A model generated the notes under the pieces. The model made no database searches and was not told the origin of the DNA. It was given only the letters and a program-made list of their open reading frames with translations. Positions 5,127-8,511 of a DNA stretch of 8,511 bases are shown in pieces. The DNA lies in contig CAMEZN010000060.1 of the NCBI GenBank assembly GCA_945947845.1, positions 1-8,511 of the forward strand, read 5' to 3'. Each line of letters begins with the position of its first letter. Position 1 is the first letter of the stretch. The DNA comes from an uncultured Mucispirillum sp. GTDB taxonomy: Bacteria > Chrysiogenota > Deferribacteres > Deferribacterales > Mucispirillaceae. The position numbers and the translations under genes were made by a program.

Positions 5127-7979
5127 ATGAAAAAATATCAAATATATAATAAACTATTTCTGATGATTTTTGTGCTGTTTAGTATATTTGGCTGCACATC
5201 ATCAGCAGATAATAATAGCCAGCAGGTTGTTTACCACCCAGCAGAAGTTAAACCACAGGTTGTTGTTTACTCTAAATATATACCAATAAATATAGCGGAA
5301 AAACAAAGTTACAGTCTTAATGCTTCTGTTATTCCAGAAGAAGAATCTTCATCTGTTCTTGTATATTCAAGCAGTGATAATTCTACTGCTACTGTATCAA
5401 ATGATGGTAATGTATCAATTCATAAAACAGGTATTGCAGTAATAAATATAGCTCTTGAAAAAGACAGCACTGTTACTAATCAGGTTATAATAAATGCTTA
5501 TGAAAGTATTGCAGACAATGAAAGTGCAGTGCCTGTTATGGCTGTTGCAGTAGATACTACTTACTTAAAATTAACAAAAGGAAGCGGGCTTGCAGTATTT
5601 CCAAGTGTCCGCCCCGGTAATGCAACAAATAAAGAGCTTGTTTACCTTTCTACAAACCCTTATGTAGCAGATATTAATGAAGGGCTGATTCAGGCACATA
5701 ATGAAGGTAATACTGGAATAATTATTTATGCTAAATCAAACCCAGAAAAGTATGCTTTTATAAATGTTGATGTAGTGCCTGTTGAAGAAGGTTCTGGCAG
5801 CAGTGGTGATTTTACAGCACCAGAAGGCACTGCTCCAATTGATTTAAATAAAGACCCTACGTCATTAATTGCTAAATATAAAATTCTTAATTATTCTATT
5901 AATGGTCAGTCAGCAGAAACAGCAGATGAAGCAAGCAATCTTCGTGTAAATGTTAATTTAGATGAGCTTGGTGCAGGTATTGTCAAAATATTAATGTATG
6001 TTAATCTAAATGGGCAGGAAGTAAGGCTTGCCCAGAAAAAAAATCTAGGTTATTATGGCGGCAGTATTCCAGATGTTTTTACATCACTTGGTGCAAAAAT
6101 AACTGGTGATTATACTATGGAGTTTACTCTTGACCCAGTAAATTATACAGAGTTTGCAAGACAAGGTTTAGTAAATAAAGGCGATACTCTTATTTTAAAT
6201 ATAGGTAAAATGGAAAGTTTAACACCTGATGGTGGACTTGGCAGTGATATTGTATTTGATGAAAGCAATGTGCCTGTGGAAGGGGAAAATACTGATGATA
6301 ATGAAACAGAAACTCCGGGCGATAATGCCACAGAAACACCAGAAACACCAGAAACTCCAAGTGAAATTCAGGTAGAAAGTATTACCTTTGATGTTACTGA
6401 GTTCAGCCCAGTTAATTTAAATGAAACATTGCAGATTAATGCAGCAGTTTACCCAGAAACAGCAGTTAATAAAACTCTTACATGGAAAAGTTCTAATACA
6501 AGTGTTGCAACAGTAAATAAAAACGGGCTTGTAACAGTTCATAAAAATGGTTCTGCTGTAATTAGTGCACAATCAACAAACGGCATAAAAGCAGAAATGA
6601 AGATTGTTCCAGTTACTGTTATTGATGATTTTAAACTTGATGTAGACAGTAAAAACTTTATTTTAAATGTAGATACTCAAATGAAGCTTACATATACAGT
6701 ATATCCTTCTATATTAAATGGTGAAAACCATAATGCTGTATATACATCTGATAATGAGATGATTGCAGTTGTTGATAATAATGGTAATATAACAGCATTA
6801 TCAGAAGGCGAAACTTTTATTACAATATCAATAGGTAATACACAAAGGCAGTGTTTTGTAAAAGTTCTTCCAGAAGATGCAGCATCTGTTCCAGTTACAG
6901 ATGTAGTTCTTGCAGAAACAGAGGGAAGATATACTCCAACTTTTGGGTCATTTAAATTAGAGGCACAAGTTCTGCCGGCAGAAGCAATGGATAGAAGGCT
7001 TACTTATGTATCATCAGATAATAATGTAGCTACTGTTAATGCAGCAGGTATGGTAACTATTAAAGGGTTGGGCGAAGCTGTTATAACTGTTACATCATTT
7101 AATAATCCAGAAGCAAAGGCAGAATATAAAGTAATTGTAGAAACACTACCTACAAAAGTAGTGTTTGAAAGGTTTGATTATGGTATAGCTGTTGGCACAA
7201 CATCTAATGTAATACCAATATATGAAGGCAACCCGTCAAATACTAATACTACTTTTAAAATATTAGATAACCATAGTGTTGCAAGTGTTAATGAAAAAAC
7301 AGGAGCAGTAACAGGCTTATCTTCTGGCACAGCATTATTAGAAGCAACAACAGAAAATGGTAAAAAAGCAACAACTGTAATTACTGTATATACTCCAATA
7401 GTAAAAGGTGATGTAAGCTCATTAGAAGGCACTTATCAGATTATAGATTTTAATCAGGCTAATAAATACCTTAAAGTAGGAACAAATGATTATGGTGGTG
7501 TTGAAAGAATGATTGGTGAAATGACTATTGAAGTAAATGGTAATAATGTGAGAATAAAAAGTAAAATCCAAATGGACAGCTCATTTATGAATGGTAATAA
7601 TATTATTCCAGATGTAGGTGGTGCAAAAGAAATGGCAGCACAAGGTCAGTTCCAGTATACTGAATATACCGAGGCTGCTTATAATGCTGACGGCTTTGGC
7701 TCAGCTGGTAAAACAAGTGCAAAAGTTACCCATGATAGTGATATGCTTAAACTTTATCAGCAGTGGGAAGAAGGAATGTTCGGCATTACAGCAACTGTTC
7801 AGGTTAATACTTGGATTAAGAAAAAATCAGACACTGTAAAAGACCTGAAAAAAGATTATTTCCATTGGAGTAAAAACGGTGAAAACTATGATACAAAGGC
7901 AAATGCTGTTGCTCACCACCCAAATATTAAAGCTCCAGAACAGGAACCATATTACACTTATGGTTTAATAACAAAATAG
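5127..7979 (+). CDS. Large surface lipoprotein with six Big_2 Ig-like domains and two lipocalin-like modules
   Basis: A 950-residue paralogue of the preceding gene. Residues 1-22 form a lipoprotein signal peptide (MKKYQ, hydrophobic core, IFG) with lipobox Cys at 23 followed by Thr. Big_2 Ig-like domains lie at about 42-126, 135-217, 413-498, 500-581, 586-672 and 673-755. The clearest reads VNKTLTWKSSNTSVATV and GLVTVHKNGSAVI within 447-479. The second module type, opening G/A-x-Y-x-I, is at about 248-367 and 767-900. Its first copy matches the first copy in the upstream protein closely, for example QGLVNKGDTLILNIGK here against QGILQAGQILYLSIKK there. Flexible linkers are visible: a Gly/Ser stretch at 221-227 and an acidic Thr/Glu/Pro stretch at 385-412. 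AAAGAG at 5114-5119 is the ribosome-binding site, 7 bases before the ATG. It likely shares the upstream promoter and ends just before a strong terminator. A surface stalk or ligand-binding role is inferred from the Ig repeats; no catalytic motif was seen. Confidence 0.85.
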   Translation: MKKYQIYNKLFLMIFVLFSIFGCTSSADNNSQQVVYHPAEVKPQVVVYSKYIPINIAEKQSYSLNASVIPEEESSSVLVYSSSDNSTATVSNDGNVSIHKTGIAVINIALEKDSTVTNQVIINAYESIADNESAVPVMAVAVDTTYLKLTKGSGLAVFPSVRPGNATNKELVYLSTNPYVADINEGLIQAHNEGNTGIIIYAKSNPEKYAFINVDVVPVEEGSGSSGDFTAPEGTAPIDLNKDPTSLIAKYKILNYSINGQSAETADEASNLRVNVNLDELGAGIVKILMYVNLNGQEVRLAQKKNLGYYGGSIPDVFTSLGAKITGDYTMEFTLDPVNYTEFARQGLVNKGDTLILNIGKMESLTPDGGLGSDIVFDESNVPVEGENTDDNETETPGDNATETPETPETPSEIQVESITFDVTEFSPVNLNETLQINAAVYPETAVNKTLTWKSSNTSVATVNKNGLVTVHKNGSAVISAQSTNGIKAEMKIVPVTVIDDFKLDVDSKNFILNVDTQMKLTYTVYPSILNGENHNAVYTSDNEMIAVVDNNGNITALSEGETFITISIGNTQRQCFVKVLPEDAASVPVTDVVLAETEGRYTPTFGSFKLEAQVLPAEAMDRRLTYVSSDNNVATVNAAGMVTIKGLGEAVITVTSFNNPEAKAEYKVIVETLPTKVVFERFDYGIAVGTTSNVIPIYEGNPSNTNTTFKILDNHSVASVNEKTGAVTGLSSGTALLEATTENGKKATTVITVYTPIVKGDVSSLEGTYQIIDFNQANKYLKVGTNDYGGVERMIGEMTIEVNGNNVRIKSKIQMDSSFMNGNNIIPDVGGAKEMAAQGQFQYTEYTEAAYNADGFGSAGKTSAKVTHDSDMLKLYQQWEEGMFGITATVQVNTWIKKKSDTVKDLKKDYFHWSKNGENYDTKANAVAHHPNIKAPEQEPYYTYGLITK
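6297..6357 (+). repeat. In-frame tandem repeats encoding a Thr/Glu/Pro linker
   Basis: Two diverged 24-base units, 6297-6320 and 6321-6344, encode DNETETPG and DNATETPE. Inside the second begins a 9-base tandem array, CAGAAACAC at 6331-6339 and 6340-6348, then CAGAAACTC at 6349-6357, giving the ETPETPETP string. The array lies between the first lipocalin-like module and the third Ig domain of the second lipoprotein. Copy-number change by slippage would stay in frame and only lengthen or shorten the linker. Confidence 0.7.
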
Positions 7980-7988
7980 TTTTAGATA

Positions 7989-8015
7989 AAAATGCGGGTG
8001 TAAAACCCGCATTTT
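7989..8015. terminator. Strong bidirectional intrinsic terminator
   Basis: An 11-base perfect stem, AAAATGCGGGT (7989-7999) with ACCCGCATTTT (8005-8015), closes a five-base loop GTAAA. The TTTT at the right end serves rightward transcripts from the second lipoprotein, whose stop ends 9 bases before the stem. The AAAA on the left reads as a U run for leftward transcripts. It therefore serves both convergent genes. Its right arm overlaps the stop codon of the minus-strand gene (8014-8016). Confidence 0.9.
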
Positions 8016-8442
8016 ATATATATTCAGGCATGACTGGGAAAATCACATTCTCTGGAAAATCAATCTGTTTTGTAATATCTCTTAAATTCTGCTTATACTG
8101 CAAGAGTGCTGTATAGTATTCATTACTTTCTTTAATTAAACCAAGAGCTGTTTGCTCCTGATATTTCATAAGTATAATATCGGCTTCATTAAGCATTATG
8201 TTCCTTTTAGCACGAATATATTCTTCCTTATTATTGTCTATAATATTATGCTCTTGTGGAGTATGTAAACTAATATCTATATTATTTTCACTAATATATT
8301 TTTTGACTGTTTCATATTCCAGCCTGTATTCATCATTATCAGGTATGTGATAGGGCATATTGTTTTTAATAATAATATATGAACCATCTTCCTTTTGTTC
8401 TATTTTGCTAATTTCATTAATAAATGTATCAAAATCAATCAT
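8014..8442 (-). CDS. Putative phage tail (fibre) assembly chaperone
   Basis: A 142-residue protein read leftwards. Its C-terminal half has the pattern of phage tail assembly chaperones of the Phage_tail_APC type: R-x-K-R-N-I-M-L-N-E-A-D at residues 77-88, then a helix with YYTALLQYKQNLRDI (109-123), then QIDFPENVIFPVMP (126-139). This corresponds to the family pattern R-x-x-R-N-x-L-L-x-x-D, Y-R-x-x-L-R-D and F-P-x-x-V-x-x-P. The N-terminal part, DGSYIIIKNNMPYHIPDNDE (19-38) followed by a VKKYISEN helix, also fits short tail-fibre-associated proteins. Family proteins help fold or assemble tail or tail-fibre proteins and are usually encoded next to the fibre gene at the end of the late operon. 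GAGAGAG (8450-8456) seven bases before the ATG is a modest ribosome-binding site. The gene points towards the lipoproteins and shares their terminator. The assignment is by motif reading, without a search. Confidence 0.7.
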   Translation of the reverse strand: MIDFDTFINEISKIEQKEDGSYIIIKNNMPYHIPDNDEYRLEYETVKKYISENNIDISLHTPQEHNIIDNNKEEYIRAKRNIMLNEADIILMKYQEQTALGLIKESNEYYTALLQYKQNLRDITKQIDFPENVIFPVMPEYI

Positions 8443-8455
8443 TATTCATCTCTCT

Positions 8456-8511
8456 CTATGCTATTTTTGTAAGTATGTGTATAAAATCAAACTGGTTATT
8501 AGTATCAAGTT
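8456..8511 (-). CDS. Possible C-terminal end of an upstream phage gene (partial, cut by window edge)
   Basis: On the minus strand a frame stays open from the right window edge and ends LDTNNQFDFIHILTKIA at a TAG (8456-8458), 13 bases before the chaperone ATG. The stop touches the GAGAGAG ribosome-binding site of that gene, as expected for adjacent genes in an operon. In phages the gene just before a tail chaperone is often the tail fibre. With 17 visible residues this is a weak call; another frame ending at 8461 is also open but reads as an unlikely hydrophobic string. Confidence 0.35.
   Translation of the reverse strand, partial: LDTNNQFDFIHILTKIA

Noticed and set aside
6143..6331. Minus-strand open frame of 62 codons
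   Set aside because: It is antisense to the second lipoprotein across a module and linker, low in complexity and without gene-like features.
7178..7432. Minus-strand open frame of 84 codons
   Set aside because: It is antisense to the sixth Ig domain of the second lipoprotein; its hydrophobic look comes from the complement of Thr/Asn/Lys-rich codons.
7618..7839. Plus-strand open frame of 73 codons in another frame
   Set aside because: It overlaps the last module of the second lipoprotein, where the main frame has clear domain continuity up to the terminator; no ribosome-binding site.
8461..8511. Alternative minus-strand frame open from the window edge, ending at 8461
   Set aside because: It reads as a hydrophobic string (NLILITSLILYTYLQK) and ends further from the chaperone gene than the more protein-like frame ending at 8456; the choice is not certain.

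Overview
The window is low-GC DNA with strong A/T third-position bias and frequent gca, cag, aga and ata codons. Two genes carry lipoprotein signal peptides, and the undecaprenyl-phosphate-linked sugar-transfer genes fit a didermic (Gram-negative) bacterium. The style suggests a host-associated low-GC lineage such as a Deferribacterota (Mucispirillum-like) or spirochaete genome. That placement is inference from composition and gene style only, with low confidence.

Left part (1-1830, + strand): three tightly packed genes form the end of a surface-polysaccharide operon. They are the C-terminal two thirds of a GtrB/DPM1-like polyprenyl-phosphate glycosyltransferase, a GtrA-like four-helix membrane protein starting on the base after the first gene's stop, and a family 2 glycosyltransferase of the rhamnosyltransferase type. 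The likely scheme is that GtrB charges a lipid carrier with a sugar at the inner face of the membrane, GtrA takes part in flipping it, and a transferase uses it. The third gene may be that transferase or may belong to a separate O-antigen-type pathway.

Middle (1831-7979, + strand): after an AT-rich gap with a near-consensus sigma70-type promoter (TTGACA, 17 bp, TAAAAT) come two very large paralogous lipoproteins of 1000 and 950 residues. Each has a lipobox cysteine followed by five or six bacterial Ig-like Big_2 domains. These are interleaved with a second, less familiar beta-rich module that opens with G-x-Y-x-I/M and looks lipocalin-like. A hairpin lies between the two genes, and a strong bidirectional terminator closes the unit.

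Right edge (8014-8511, - strand): a convergent gene encodes a protein with the hallmarks of a phage tail (fibre) assembly chaperone. It is preceded by what may be the last codons of another phage gene. The window therefore probably touches the end of a prophage late operon extending to the right. Together with the gtr-type genes on the left, this raises the possibility that the polysaccharide genes and the two surface lipoproteins are phage-linked accessory cargo. No integrase or att site is visible to prove it.
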